A stretch of 64,000 nucleotides of DNA from Methylotenera sp. (GTDB lineage: Bacteria > Pseudomonadota > Gammaproteobacteria > Burkholderiales > Methylophilaceae): contig JACMNB010000025.1 in assembly GCA_014378845.1 (NCBI GenBank), positions 33,465-97,464 of the forward strand, written 5' to 3'. The position numbers and the translations under genes are program-made. The notes beneath the pieces were generated by a model that made no database searches, was not told where the DNA came from, and saw only the letters and a program-made list of their open reading frames with translations. This document shows, in pieces, positions 9,335-18,758 of this stretch. Position 1 is the first letter of the stretch. Each line of letters opens with the position of its first letter.

Positions 9335-10324
9335 CTATTTAATACGACCTAGTAAATCTACAATTTTAACACCTACTTCTGGCGTACCATTAAAGCCTGT
9401 ACCTGGCTTCATTTTTTTGAAGTGCGCTTTAACCGCAGTGTAATCTTCGGTTGGTAGTGCAACGTATTTCACTTCAGTTACTAGTTTAGGCGCATTGTCT
9501 AGATAGAAGTTTACAAACGCTTTAACTTCTGGCTTAAACGCAGCCGCGGTTGCGTTTACATAAATAAACAAAGGGCGCGATAGCGGTTGATAAGTGCCGT
9601 CTTTAATTGACTCTGGTGAAGGCATTACCGCAGGTGCGCCTGCTTTGGCTGAGATAGGTAAAGCACGTAGCTTGTCTTTGTTCTCTTCATAATAAGCATA
9701 ACCAAAATACGCCATGCCGCCTTTATTGCCCGATACGCCTTGCACTAACACGTTGTCATCTTCTGACGGTGTGTAATCAGTACGGCTAGCACCTTTTTTG
9801 CCGTTAATGGCTTCAGTAAAGTAGTCAAACGTACCTGATGCAGTACCTGGGCCGTATAAGCCGATTTTTTGGTCTGGGTAAGCTGGGTTCAAATCTTTCC
9901 AGTTTTTCACGCTAGAAGAATTCCAGATTTTTTTCAAATCATCAGCTGAAATGCTTTTAATCCAATCATTTTTACCGTTTACCACAACAGTAATGCCGTC
10001 GTAAGCAATCGGTAACTCAATGTATTGAATACCCGCTTCTTTACAAGCGTCGATTTCTTTTGTACTGATAGGACGCGATGCATCGGCAATATCCGTCTCG
10101 CCACGGCAGAACTTTTTAAAGCCGCCGCCAGTGCCAGATTCGCCCACTGTTACTTTTACTTTTTGTACTTTTTGAAACTCTTCAGCCATCGCTTCAGTAA
10201 TTGGGTAAACCGTGCTAGAGCCATCAATTTTGATGATTTTATCCGCCGCTAAAGCAGCGTGAATGTTGAATGTAGAGGCTAAAATAGCCGCGATTGATAA
10301 TGATTTAACAAACTTAGTTTGCAT
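9335..10324 (-). CDS. pstS: Periplasmic phosphate-binding protein PstS
   Basis: PstS captures phosphate in the periplasm and delivers it to PstCA. The start is placed at ATG 10322-10324 because GGAGAT lies 5-10 bases upstream. The in-frame ATG four codons earlier overlaps that ribosome binding site. The 329-residue protein has a signal peptide ending ALA-AD and the phosphate-binding segments DGSSTVYP and [16 protein letters not shown] near the N-terminus, plus GSGT-like APGTASGT further on. It is the first gene of the operon and lies downstream of a Pho box. Confidence 0.95.
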   Translation of the reverse strand: MQTKFVKSLSIAAILASTFNIHAALAADKIIKIDGSSTVYPITEAMAEEFQKVQKVKVTVGESGTGGGFKKFCRGETDIADASRPISTKEIDACKEAGIQYIELPIAYDGITVVVNGKNDWIKSISADDLKKIWNSSSVKNWKDLNPAYPDQKIGLYGPGTASGTFDYFTEAINGKKGASRTDYTPSEDDNVLVQGVSGNKGGMAYFGYAYYEENKDKLRALPISAKAGAPAVMPSPESIKDGTYQPLSRPLFIYVNATAAAFKPEVKAFVNFYLDNAPKLVTEVKYVALPTEDYTAVKAHFKKMKPGTGFNGTPEVGVKIVDLLGRIK

Positions 10325-10429
10325 TAATATCTCCATAAAAATAAATAACTCCTGTTTTACCTACAACATTATTGTAGTAGACACATTAACGTTGAAATGT
10401 GATTGTTGCCTACAAGAATTAATGAAGAT

Positions 10430-10461
10430 TGTATAAATTTTTTGTGACAGAATTGTGACAA
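10430..10461 (-). promoter_or_regulatory. Pho box and -10 of the pst operon
   Basis: On the minus strand, two 7-bp direct repeats TTGTCAC and CTGTCAC are spaced by four bases (10444-10461), matching the PhoB box architecture (CTGTCAT-N4-CTGTCA). A TATACA hexamer at 10430-10435 lies at the distance expected for a PhoB-activated promoter. The box sits between pstS and the divergent arsenic genes. Confidence 0.85.
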
Positions 10462-10555
10462 AATCAAGATTGGCATAAAACAAATTTCATTCAGATTTAG
10501 CCAGTTATAATTACAATTTTACATAAATATTGTTAGTTTTAGGATAAACTTAAAC

Positions 10556-11209
10556 ATGTACAAAGTTTTGTCAGAGCTTGCAGGTACGTCTCTATTGTTA
10601 GCAATCGTTACTGGATCTGGCATCATGGGTGAAACATTAGGCGCGGGCAATGCGGGGGTGGCTTTGCTAGGCAATAGTATTGCCACTGGTTGTGGTTTGT
10701 ATGTGTTAATTACCTTACTTGGGCCAATCTCTGGCGCGCACTTTAACCCAGTTGTTAGTATTATGATGTGGCAAAATGACACATTGAGTACCCGTGCGCT
10801 TGCTAGCTATATTTTGGCCCAAATCACTGGCGCAATCGCTGGTGTTTGGTTGACGCATATTTTGTTTAACTTGCCCATTCTTCAAGCTTCTACTAAGCCT
10901 AGGCAAGGCGTAGGCATTTGGATTAGCGAGTTTGTATCAACACTCATTTTGCTTTTTGTGATTCGCTTAGGAATGCAATATTCGAAAGAGAAAATTGCTA
11001 TGCTAGTAGCCATGACGGTGACAGCAGGTTATTGGTTTACTTCGTCTACTTTTTTCGCTAACCCAGCTGTTACGCTTGCTAGAAGCTTAACCAATACCTT
11101 TGTCGGCATTGCGCCAATTTATATTATCAGTTTTGTCAGTGCGCAATTGTTGGCGGTGTTATTGGTTTGTACGGTTTTAACTATTTCAAAATCTAAAAAA
11201 AATATCTAA
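10556..11209 (+). CDS. aqpS: AqpS-type aquaglyceroporin (MIP family)
   Basis: A 217-residue MIP channel with six membrane segments and two half-helix motifs, NPV (HFNPVVS, about residue 63) and NPA (FANPAVTLAR, about residue 167). Such channels paired with arsC are known from the ars operon of Sinorhizobium meliloti, where AqpS lets arsenite flow out after arsenate reduction. The pair here starts with this gene and ends with arsC 21 bases downstream, with no arsR, arsB or acr3 visible. Function is inferred from family and neighbour; a glycerol or water channel is the alternative. Confidence 0.8.
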   Translation: MYKVLSELAGTSLLLAIVTGSGIMGETLGAGNAGVALLGNSIATGCGLYVLITLLGPISGAHFNPVVSIMMWQNDTLSTRALASYILAQITGAIAGVWLTHILFNLPILQASTKPRQGVGIWISEFVSTLILLFVIRLGMQYSKEKIAMLVAMTVTAGYWFTSSTFFANPAVTLARSLTNTFVGIAPIYIISFVSAQLLAVLLVCTVLTISKSKKNI

Positions 11210-11230
11210 AAAAATCGTTTGGAATAATTG

Positions 11231-11704
11231 ATGAATATCTTATTTTTATGCACTGGTAATTCTTGCCGCTCTATTTTGGCTGAGGCAACTTTTAATCATT
11301 TAGCACCTTCCAAAATGCATGCTATAAGTGCAGGCAGCCAGCCGACAGGCGAAGTAAATCCGCGCTCGATTGCTTTATTAAAAAGTAAAGACATTGCAAC
11401 CGATGGCTACTTTAGTAAATCTTGGGATAACCTGCCTTTAGTGCCAGATATTGTGATTACGGTTTGCGGCAATGCGGCTGGCGAGACCTGCCCAGCTTAT
11501 TTAGGTAAAGTAATTCGCGTACATTGGGGCGTAGATGACCCCGCTAAAGCAACCGGTACGGAAGAAGAGATCAATGCGAGCTTTGAAAAGGCCTACCAAC
11601 TTTTGCGTAAACGAATCGAAGCATTTTTAGCATTGCCCGCGCACGTATTTAATAATCCAAGCGAATTGCAAGTGCAGCTAAATCATATTGGCATCCTAAA
11701 TTAA
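11231..11704 (+). CDS. arsC: Arsenate reductase ArsC, LMW-phosphatase type
   Basis: Reduces arsenate to arsenite in the cytoplasm. The N-terminal P-loop is C7-x5-R13 (CTGNSCRS), as in low-molecular-weight phosphatases. The second redox region VCGNAAGETCP supplies the two further cysteines of thiol-coupled ArsC. The ATG at 11231 is preferred over the adjoining TTG. It follows the aquaporin gene and probably shares its transcript. The pairing next to the Pst importer makes biological sense, because arsenate enters by phosphate transporters. Confidence 0.9.
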   Translation: MNILFLCTGNSCRSILAEATFNHLAPSKMHAISAGSQPTGEVNPRSIALLKSKDIATDGYFSKSWDNLPLVPDIVITVCGNAAGETCPAYLGKVIRVHWGVDDPAKATGTEEEINASFEKAYQLLRKRIEAFLALPAHVFNNPSELQVQLNHIGILN

Positions 11705-11777
11705 TCTTCATACATGGCTAAGCGATAGCAACTATAGCTTTGCGGTATAATGCTGTTTTTAGTTGGCAGCAATCATT

Positions 11778-12882
11778 ATGGAAGCCGAACAACTCAATAT
11801 TATTACCAACCGCCTTGCCGATTTAAGCGAGCGTTATATCGCGCTTCGGGGGTATCTTTGACTTTGACAACAAAAGTCAAAAACTAGAAGAAGTAAACGG
11901 CTTATTAGAAGACCCCAAAATTTGGGACAACGCTTCAAGCGCACAAAAATTAGGTAAAGAAAAACGCACGCTTGAATTAGTTGTGCTTAATTTGCAAAGC
12001 CTTGAAGCTGGCATAAAAGACAGCCAAGAGCTGTTTGAAATGGCGCGTGAAGAGAGTGACTATGACACGCTATTAAGTGTAGATGCCGACACAATAAAAA
12101 TTGAAACACAAATCGCCGACATGGAATTTAAGCGCATGTTTTCAGGTGAGTTGGACAGTGCAAACTGCTTTGTCGAGTTTCAATCAGGCAGCGGCGGCAC
12201 CGAGGCGCAAGATTGGTGCAATATGTTGCTGCGCATGTACTTGCGTTATTGCGAGCGCAAAGGCTTTAAAGTAGAAGTGCTAGAGCTGTCTGATGGCGAC
12301 GTGGCAGGCATTAAAGGCGCATCCATTAAGGTGAATGGCGATTATGCTTACGGCACGCTACGTACTGAAAACGGCGTTCATCGCTTAGTGCGAAAATCGC
12401 CATTCGATAGCAATGCCAAGCGACATACTAGCTTCGCCAGCGTGCAGATTTTCCCCGAAGTCGATGACAGCATTCAAATTGACATCAACCCTGCCGATTT
12501 GCGTATCGATACTTATCGTGCCAGCGGTGCGGGAGGCCAGCACATTAACAAAACCGATTCGGCTGTGCGTATTACGCATTTGCCAACAAACACCGTGGTG
12601 CAATGCCAAAATGACCGCAGCCAGCACCGTAATCGCGAAGAAGCGATGAATATGCTAAAGGGCGCGCTATATAATTTGGAGCTGAACAAGCGCAATGCAG
12701 ACAAGCAAGCACTAGAAGATGCCAAAACTGATATCGGCTGGGGACACCAAATTCGTAGCTATGTGCTAGACCAAGGCCGCATTAAAGATTTACGCACCAA
12801 TGTAGAGATAGGTAATACGCAAGGCGTGCTAGATGGCGATTTGGATCCGTTTATACAAGTGAGTTTGAAACAGGGAGTTTAA
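11778..12882 (+). CDS. prfB: Peptide chain release factor 2 with +1 programmed frameshift
   Basis: RF2 ends translation at UGA and UAA codons. The gene starts at ATG 11778, reads 27 codons, meets TGA at 11859-11861 and continues in the +1 frame (GAC TTT GAC) to 12882. The slip site CTT TGA C, preceded by a purine-rich GGGGG, is the classic autoregulatory prfB site. Downstream are the catalytic GGQ loop ([10 protein letters not shown]) and SPFDSN of the stop-codon reading region. Length with the shift is about 367 residues, normal for RF2. lysS follows 2 bases later, an arrangement widespread in proteobacteria. Confidence 0.96.
11848..11862 (+). other. prfB programmed frameshift site
   Basis: A G-rich internal Shine-Dalgarno-like stretch (CGGGGG) three bases before CTT TGA C. 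Low RF2 makes the ribosome slip at CTT by +1 and complete RF2. Confidence 0.93.
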
Positions 12883-12884
12883 GT

Positions 12885-14411
12885 GTGAGTGAACAAGATA
12901 ATATGCCATTAATTGACGAAAACCACGTAATCGCCGAGCGGCGCGAAAAGCTGGCTGCTTTGCGCATTGCCACAAACGGCGTGGCTTTCCCCAATGATTT
13001 CAAGCCCTTGCATAAAGCCGATAGCCTGCAAAAACAATATGCTGAATTAGATAAAGAAACGCTAGACCCGCAAGCCATTTCTGCCACAGTGGCGGGGCGC
13101 ATGATGCTTAAACGCGTCATGGGCAAGGCCAGTTTTGCCACCATACAAGATGGCAGTGGTGAACACGCAGGTGCGCGTATTCAGCTTTACATTGCGCGTG
13201 ATGAAGTGGGCGAGGATGTTTACGAAGCTTTTAAACATTGGGATATGGGCGACTTTTTAGGTGCCACTGGCCGCTTGTTTAAAACGCGCACAGGTGAGTT
13301 ATCGATTCACGTCACCGAGCTGCGTTTGCTTGCAAAATCGCTGCGTCCGCTGCCAGAGAAATTTCACGGTTTGCAAGACCAAGAGGTGAAATATCGTCAG
13401 CGTTATGTGGATTTAATTACCAGTGAAGAAACGCGCGCCACATTTATTGCGCGCAGTAAAGTGGTGTCGGCTATTCGCAACTTTATGATTCAAAAAGAAT
13501 TTTTAGAAGTAGAAACGCCAATGCTGCACCCGATTCCTGGCGGCGCGTCGGCCAAGCCGTTTATCACGCATCACAATGCCTTAGATATGCAAATGTTTAT
13601 GCGTATTGCGCCCGAGTTATATTTAAAACGCCTAGTGGTGGGCGGTTTTGAGCGCGTGTTTGAGATTAACCGCAACTTTCGCAATGAAGGCCTAAGCGTT
13701 CGCCATAATCCAGAATTCACCATGATGGAATTTTACGCAGCGTATACCGATTACCACTGGTTAATGACCTTTACCGAGGATTGCATACGCGCTGCGGCCA
13801 TTGCTGCGCGCGGCACAGCGGTGATATCTTACGATGGCAAAGAGGTTGATTTAAGCAAACCATTTGAGCGTTTAACCATTGTGGGCGCGATACAAAAATA
13901 TGCCCCGCAATATGCGCTCGAACAATTAAATGATGCCAAATTTTTACGTGCCGAGATACTAAAACATGGCAGCAAACCATTCGACCATGCGGGTTTAGGT
14001 GCATTGCAATTGGCGCTGTTTGAAGAAACCGCCGAGGCGCAATTGTGGCAGCCGACTTATATTATCGATTACCCAGTAGAAGTTTCGCCGCTAGCCCGCG
14101 CCAGTGATAAAAACCCAGAAATCACCGAGCGTTTTGAGCTGTTTATCACAGGTCGAGAATTCGCAAACGGTTTTAGCGAGCTTAATGATGCCGAAGATCA
14201 AGCCGCGCGTTTTGCAGCGCAAATGAAAGCCAAAGAAGCGGGCGATGCAGAGGCCATGTATTACGATGCGGATTTTATTCGTGCGCTAGAGTATGGCATG
14301 CCGCCTGCGGGTGGCTGTGGCATTGGTATTGATAGGCTTGTGATGCTGATTACCGATTCGCCAAGCATTCGCGATGTGATTTTGTTTCCGCATATGCGCG
14401 CAGAAGCTTAG
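12885..14411 (+). CDS. lysS: Lysyl-tRNA synthetase, class II
   Basis: Charges tRNA-Lys. The 508-residue protein has an N-terminal OB-fold anticodon-binding domain (about 70-180) and a class II catalytic core. Motif 2 reads [20 protein letters not shown] and motif 3 is [11 protein letters not shown] near the C-terminus. The start is GTG at 12885, with GGGAG about 8 bases upstream lying over the end of prfB. It is cotranscribed with prfB and followed by a palindromic repeat and a strong terminator. Confidence 0.97.
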   Translation: MSEQDNMPLIDENHVIAERREKLAALRIATNGVAFPNDFKPLHKADSLQKQYAELDKETLDPQAISATVAGRMMLKRVMGKASFATIQDGSGEHAGARIQLYIARDEVGEDVYEAFKHWDMGDFLGATGRLFKTRTGELSIHVTELRLLAKSLRPLPEKFHGLQDQEVKYRQRYVDLITSEETRATFIARSKVVSAIRNFMIQKEFLEVETPMLHPIPGGASAKPFITHHNALDMQMFMRIAPELYLKRLVVGGFERVFEINRNFRNEGLSVRHNPEFTMMEFYAAYTDYHWLMTFTEDCIRAAAIAARGTAVISYDGKEVDLSKPFERLTIVGAIQKYAPQYALEQLNDAKFLRAEILKHGSKPFDHAGLGALQLALFEETAEAQLWQPTYIIDYPVEVSPLARASDKNPEITERFELFITGREFANGFSELNDAEDQAARFAAQMKAKEAGDAEAMYYDADFIRALEYGMPPAGGCGIGIDRLVMLITDSPSIRDVILFPHMRAEA

Positions 14412-14416
14412 TTTAG

Positions 14417-14493
14417 GTAGGAGCGATTTTTAAATCGCGAAGGCGGTGGCGGCCATTCAAACATTGCTTTCGCGATTTAAAAATCGCTCCTAC
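14417..14493. repeat. REP-like palindrome, GTAGGAGCG family
   Basis: Arms GTAGGAGCGATTTTTAAATC and its complement flank a 30-base centre. The same outer arms recur at 22637, 25663, 26152 and 27482. Confidence 0.85.
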
Positions 14494-14523
14494 AAAAAGC
14501 CGTCTTTTTAGACGGCTTTTTTA
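14494..14523 (+). terminator. Intrinsic terminator after lysS
   Basis: AAAAAGCCGTC, a five-base loop, then GACGGCTTTTTT. Confidence 0.9.
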
Positions 14524-14562
14524 TTGTTGTAAATATGCTTCGGCTTATCTAAAAATAGTTCT

Positions 14563-14580
14563 GTGTCATCAAATTGTCAC
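14563..14580 (+). promoter_or_regulatory. Pho box upstream of the porin gene
   Basis: GTGTCAT-CAAA-TTGTCAC has the two 7-bp PhoB half-sites with a 4-bp spacer, about 65 bases before the porin start codon. It matches the box in front of pstS in layout. Confidence 0.75.
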
Positions 14581-14644
14581 ATAACTGCCTCAAAATTCGT
14601 CTGTTGAAATTTTTAACCAAAACGTTCTAACCGAGGATTATGAA

Positions 14645-16174
14645 ATGAACTACAAACTAAGACAATTAGTGGCTGCAACACTAGCAGGCACGGCATTATT
14701 GGGCTTTGGCGCAAATACTTTTGCCGATACAACAGACGATATTGTGAATGCGCTAATTGCCAAAGGCGTATTGACTGAAGAAGAAGGTGCACTTTTAATT
14801 AATGCACGTGAGCTAGAAAAAGGCACTAAAGCCAAAACGCCTGCAACAAAATTTAAAGATGGCTTAATGTTTGAAAGTCCAGATGGCGATTTTAAAGCCA
14901 AGATTGCTGGCCGCATTCATGCTGATTATCGTATTTTTGATCATAATGATGGTGCAAACAATCCTGCACTACTGCCGGCAACAAGTATTACAAACTCAGT
15001 AGTGACGGCTAATCCAACCAATATTGGTGCTGATACATTTGATATTCGTCGTGCCCGTATTGGCTTTGAGGCTAAATATAAAAACTATTATGATGCAGTA
15101 TTATCACTAGATATGGTTGGGGCGGCAAACAATGGTGGTAGTGCAACCAACTTGACCATTGTAGATCAGGCCTATTTAAATGTGGCTTGGTGGCAACCGG
15201 TACAATTTCGTTTTGGCGTATTTAAAGCACCAATGACTTTGGAAAAATTAACTAGCTCTAACAATATTGATTTTATGGAGCGCTCTTTTGTTAATGCTTT
15301 AGCGCCCAATGAGCAAATTGGTGCAATGGTGCATGGTGTACCAACTACCGGGGTCACTTACCAATTGGGTGCATTCAACGGTGGCCCAACTCGTGCAGCC
15401 GAATCAGATATACGTGAAGATGGTAAAGAGTTTGTAGCACGCGCTACAGTTAACTTTGCTGAAATTATGGGTAAGAAAGAAATGATTTCACATCTAGGTG
15501 TGTCTTTTTCTGATGGCGATTTACCACAAGGTGGTGTTGGTGCTAGCGGACGTACTGAATCTCGCGGTGCGACTTTCTTTAGAGCGCCTAGTTTTCAAAA
15601 TAGCCCAACAAATTTTGATAGTAGCAATCGTCAACGAATTGGTTTAGAAGGTGCGTTCGCCTACAACCAATTTAAAGCGCAAGCTGAATGGATGAAGCAG
15701 ACTGATAAATTTGACACTTTGGCTAGAGGCTATAATTTAGACACGGCTAACTGGTATTTGGAAGGTTTGTGGACGATTACTGGTGAAAAATATGCTGATG
15801 GCTACAAAAATGGTGCAATGGGTGCAATTAAACCGACTAAAGATTTTGATCCTTCAACATTTAGTGGCGGAGCGTGGGAAGTTGGTCTACGGTATAGTCA
15901 ATTTGACGCATCTGATTATAATTCGATTGGTGTTGGCCAAGGCGTTGGTAGTGCAGATACAAGCATTACAACTAAAGCCGCTGGTTTTGCAAAAGCTAAA
16001 GCTTATACGGCAGGTGTTAAATTCTTACCGAACTCTAACATGCGTTTTATGCTGAACTATGTTAAAACAGACTTTAGTGATGTGATAGGCGGCGCAACTG
16101 GCGGTGTGGTTCTTAACAATAAGCGTATCGATGATGAACAAGCAGTGCTAATGCGTGCGCAGTGGATGTTCTAA
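14645..16174 (+). CDS. Phosphate/polyphosphate-selective porin, OprO/OprP family
   Basis: An outer-membrane beta-barrel of 509 residues. It has a signal peptide ending TFA-D, then a short helical N-terminal segment (residues about 30-60) rich in Ala, Glu and Leu as in OprP-type trimeric porins. The barrel follows with alternating aromatic strands and ends in a C-terminal Phe (RAQWMF), the BAM recognition signal. The FDIRRARIGFEAKY motif and length fit the Porin_O_P family, which in Pseudomonas passes phosphate or polyphosphate under starvation. The Pho box upstream supports that use here. Start ATG 14645 follows GAGG. A terminator follows the gene. Confidence 0.85.
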   Translation: MNYKLRQLVAATLAGTALLGFGANTFADTTDDIVNALIAKGVLTEEEGALLINARELEKGTKAKTPATKFKDGLMFESPDGDFKAKIAGRIHADYRIFDHNDGANNPALLPATSITNSVVTANPTNIGADTFDIRRARIGFEAKYKNYYDAVLSLDMVGAANNGGSATNLTIVDQAYLNVAWWQPVQFRFGVFKAPMTLEKLTSSNNIDFMERSFVNALAPNEQIGAMVHGVPTTGVTYQLGAFNGGPTRAAESDIREDGKEFVARATVNFAEIMGKKEMISHLGVSFSDGDLPQGGVGASGRTESRGATFFRAPSFQNSPTNFDSSNRQRIGLEGAFAYNQFKAQAEWMKQTDKFDTLARGYNLDTANWYLEGLWTITGEKYADGYKNGAMGAIKPTKDFDPSTFSGGAWEVGLRYSQFDASDYNSIGVGQGVGSADTSITTKAAGFAKAKAYTAGVKFLPNSNMRFMLNYVKTDFSDVIGGATGGVVLNNKRIDDEQAVLMRAQWMF

Positions 16175-16210
16175 TGTAATCACCAATGCGGTTTGCAGCC
16201 GCATGTTTAG

Positions 16211-16236
16211 GCCCGCTCTTGTAGCGGGCTTTTTTA
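16211..16236 (+). terminator. Intrinsic terminator after the porin gene
   Basis: GCCCGCT, a short loop, AGCGGGC, then six T. Confidence 0.9.
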
Positions 16237-16258
16237 TTGCCACAGATAATTCCTTACG

Positions 16259-18721
16259 CTAGACTTTGTTCCAATCACCTTGATAGTAGCGACTAATTTG
16301 CTTTATCGCGCCTACCTGTTCTGTGTTATCTAGGCTAAACAAATAAAGCCAGTTGTTATCAATTAGATTTTTGACAAACTGATACTTATTAACAACGTCT
16401 TGTATCGCCGATTGTGGCGCTTCTATATACACTGAAAGCCGGAGCGGCTGGTGCATCCATTGTTTACCATCATGTAAAGATTGCATGGATAGTCCAATGC
16501 GTAAATCGCCGCCATTGCCTTCAAATACGCCAATATTGCCCCCAACCACATTATGCAGTACTTTATTGCCACTGCCATATTTTAGGTTATCAGTTACCGA
16601 TGCATAATATTGTAGGTTAATCCAATGTGTCACAATCATTGGCGCAGTCATTATCAGCTCCAGCACCTTAAAGTCTTTGTCGTTTTGCCAGCTGTAATCA
16701 TGCAAAAAACTTCGACCTTCACAATTTAAATGCGCTGTACGATGGCGTGGCGCCACAATAAAACTGGCATTGTTGGCCAGCCCCCATTCTGGGCGAACCT
16801 GTGACCAATCTTTAGTTCGCTCTAAAATAGCGCTTTCAGTCGTTTGCTCGTTGGTTGTGCTAATGCCTAACTTTGTAGACCTTTCGATTCTTGCCAGGCT
16901 GCTAGCCGCTTCAAGCCATGTGTTTACTTGCTTGATGCGCTCACTATCAACAGGCCATTTTTTTAAGTCATACAAAGTAATATTGTCTGATGTGGTGTTA
17001 TGAAGCCCTGCCAAAAAGCGTGTTTGCGCAGGAATAATGATGCCATCCAGCGCTAATACTGCACGAATATCAGCTGTGTTGAGCAAATCGGCCACTATGC
17101 GTACATTCACTTCACCAGTCTGCCCGCCGCATGCGCCGCAATCTAAACCTGCAGCATGGGCGTTATTGCAGGTTTCGCTGCCATGACCAATTAATAGCAC
17201 AATGGGTGCAAAGTGTTGGGTTAGCGACATTGCACCCAAAATACCTGCAGCTAGATTCTTTCTATCGTCTAGGCTTAAATCGCCCGCTTCATTTGTTAGT
17301 GCAAATGTGGCTTGGCTCTTGGCATTTAGCGCATTAATAGGATGCTGATTATTTGATGGAAATAAGCTGGCTTTAAGTAGTTTGTAGGCATAAAAAATGC
17401 CAGTCGCCTCCACATAGGTAAATGTAGCGGGGGCAGAGCGACTAAATCGATGCCAACTTGCGATATTAGCAAACCTATTCTGGCGTTTATTGGCGCTTGT
17501 ATTGGTTGATAAATTAATCTCTTGCGCACGAATAGTAGGCTTTAACAAACCTGGTAATTGTGGGCGTACCATTTCACTGCCCGCAGGCTGATATTCGATA
17601 GGCAAGCCAAAAAAACCTGCAAAACCAATGGTTTGAATATTTTTGTCTTGTTTTTCTAGGGCGCGTCTAAATACTTCTGAGCGCACATCAATACAAAAAG
17701 CAGCTTGCAAAATGGGTTGTTGTATTTTATTTGTTTCAGTATTTAGTAGAGACTTTTGCAAATTTTCTTGATAAGCGATTTCTGCTGCGCGTTGCCAACA
17801 CCAATCTAATTTTTGTGCTGCCAAGTTGGCTGCCAACATGGCTGGCCAAGCTTGTAAATTGTTGTGCCAAGCTTGCTTTAACTCGGCAGATTCACAATGC
17901 CGCCAAATCACCAACGCCCATGCCATACGAATAGCCACTAGCTCATTCATCAACACATTTTCTTTACCGTTAAGTCGGTCTTGCCAGCGTAGATAAGCCA
18001 CCCAAGAAGCCCAGCCATTGGTGTTTAGCAACAAGGCATGGCAATAATCCGTGATAGCATGTTCTGCTACTCCCAGCTCATTAATCGCGAGTGCGATTAG
18101 TTGCTCAGGTGTGTTGGGCAGGGTTTTAAATACTGATGATAAATGTTTAACGCCCATTAAAATTTCAATGCCGACGTCTTGCCTCACCATTAACAGCCAG
18201 CTTTGGTAAAGACCAGTTTGTGATGGAAATTGCAGCATGCTGCCTTGGTTAAAATAAGCTGCGCAAAATTGACTAATCTGCTGGCTAATTTCATCGTGCC
18301 AAGACATTTCATGGTTTAGATCGCGTGTGTCGTCTAATAAATCACTGAGCAGCTTAATTTGATTATCGGTAGATTTAAGTGCTAAAGATTTAAACTCCAA
18401 GCGATTTACAAGTGCTTCAATAGTTACATCAAGCTGTTGCTCTTTAGCGGCTTTAGCTATATGTGTCTTAAGAATAGTGTTGTTTTGCCAGCCACTTAAG
18501 TAATAGTCACTTGGCATTAAACAATTGATATTGGCAAGCGTTTTTAGCTTGGCCGAGACGGCTTCGATGGGTTGGTCCGTCATCTCCCACCAAGGGTTTA
18601 CTGCAATAAATTGATCAAGCGGCCAAGTTGGTGCAATTGCAGCGCATGCCTTATCAATCGCATCTTTCATCTGCGTAGTCAGCATGTTTGCTTGTGTATT
18701 TTGTTTCAGGTTACTCATCAA
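16259..18721 (-). CDS. dabA: Inorganic carbon transporter subunit DabA (DUF2309/UPF0753)
   Basis: DabA is the carbonic-anhydrase-like cytoplasmic subunit of the DAB inorganic-carbon accumulator, working with membrane partner DabB to trap CO2 as bicarbonate. The 820-residue protein shows the family's zinc and active-site residues in two places: C343 and D345 in FCIDVRSE, and H513 with C528 in LIGHGSE...GLDCGACGG. These correspond to the C/D/H/C set described for Halothiobacillus DabA. The gene lies 37 bases after dabB on the same strand and is probably cotranscribed. A beta-carbonic anhydrase and a LysR gene lie on the other side of dabB. Confidence 0.92.
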   Translation of the reverse strand: MMSNLKQNTQANMLTTQMKDAIDKACAAIAPTWPLDQFIAVNPWWEMTDQPIEAVSAKLKTLANINCLMPSDYYLSGWQNNTILKTHIAKAAKEQQLDVTIEALVNRLEFKSLALKSTDNQIKLLSDLLDDTRDLNHEMSWHDEISQQISQFCAAYFNQGSMLQFPSQTGLYQSWLLMVRQDVGIEILMGVKHLSSVFKTLPNTPEQLIALAINELGVAEHAITDYCHALLLNTNGWASWVAYLRWQDRLNGKENVLMNELVAIRMAWALVIWRHCESAELKQAWHNNLQAWPAMLAANLAAQKLDWCWQRAAEIAYQENLQKSLLNTETNKIQQPILQAAFCIDVRSEVFRRALEKQDKNIQTIGFAGFFGLPIEYQPAGSEMVRPQLPGLLKPTIRAQEINLSTNTSANKRQNRFANIASWHRFSRSAPATFTYVEATGIFYAYKLLKASLFPSNNQHPINALNAKSQATFALTNEAGDLSLDDRKNLAAGILGAMSLTQHFAPIVLLIGHGSETCNNAHAAGLDCGACGGQTGEVNVRIVADLLNTADIRAVLALDGIIIPAQTRFLAGLHNTTSDNITLYDLKKWPVDSERIKQVNTWLEAASSLARIERSTKLGISTTNEQTTESAILERTKDWSQVRPEWGLANNASFIVAPRHRTAHLNCEGRSFLHDYSWQNDKDFKVLELIMTAPMIVTHWINLQYYASVTDNLKYGSGNKVLHNVVGGNIGVFEGNGGDLRIGLSMQSLHDGKQWMHQPLRLSVYIEAPQSAIQDVVNKYQFVKNLIDNNWLYLFSLDNTEQVGAIKQISRYYQGDWNKV

Positions 18722-18758
18722 GAAAAGCCTTTTTAAAGGTTGAATGGTATGGTTGAAT

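Noticed and set aside
11705..11777. tRNA-like sequence before prfB
   Set aside because: No cloverleaf arms or T-loop consensus could be formed by eye.
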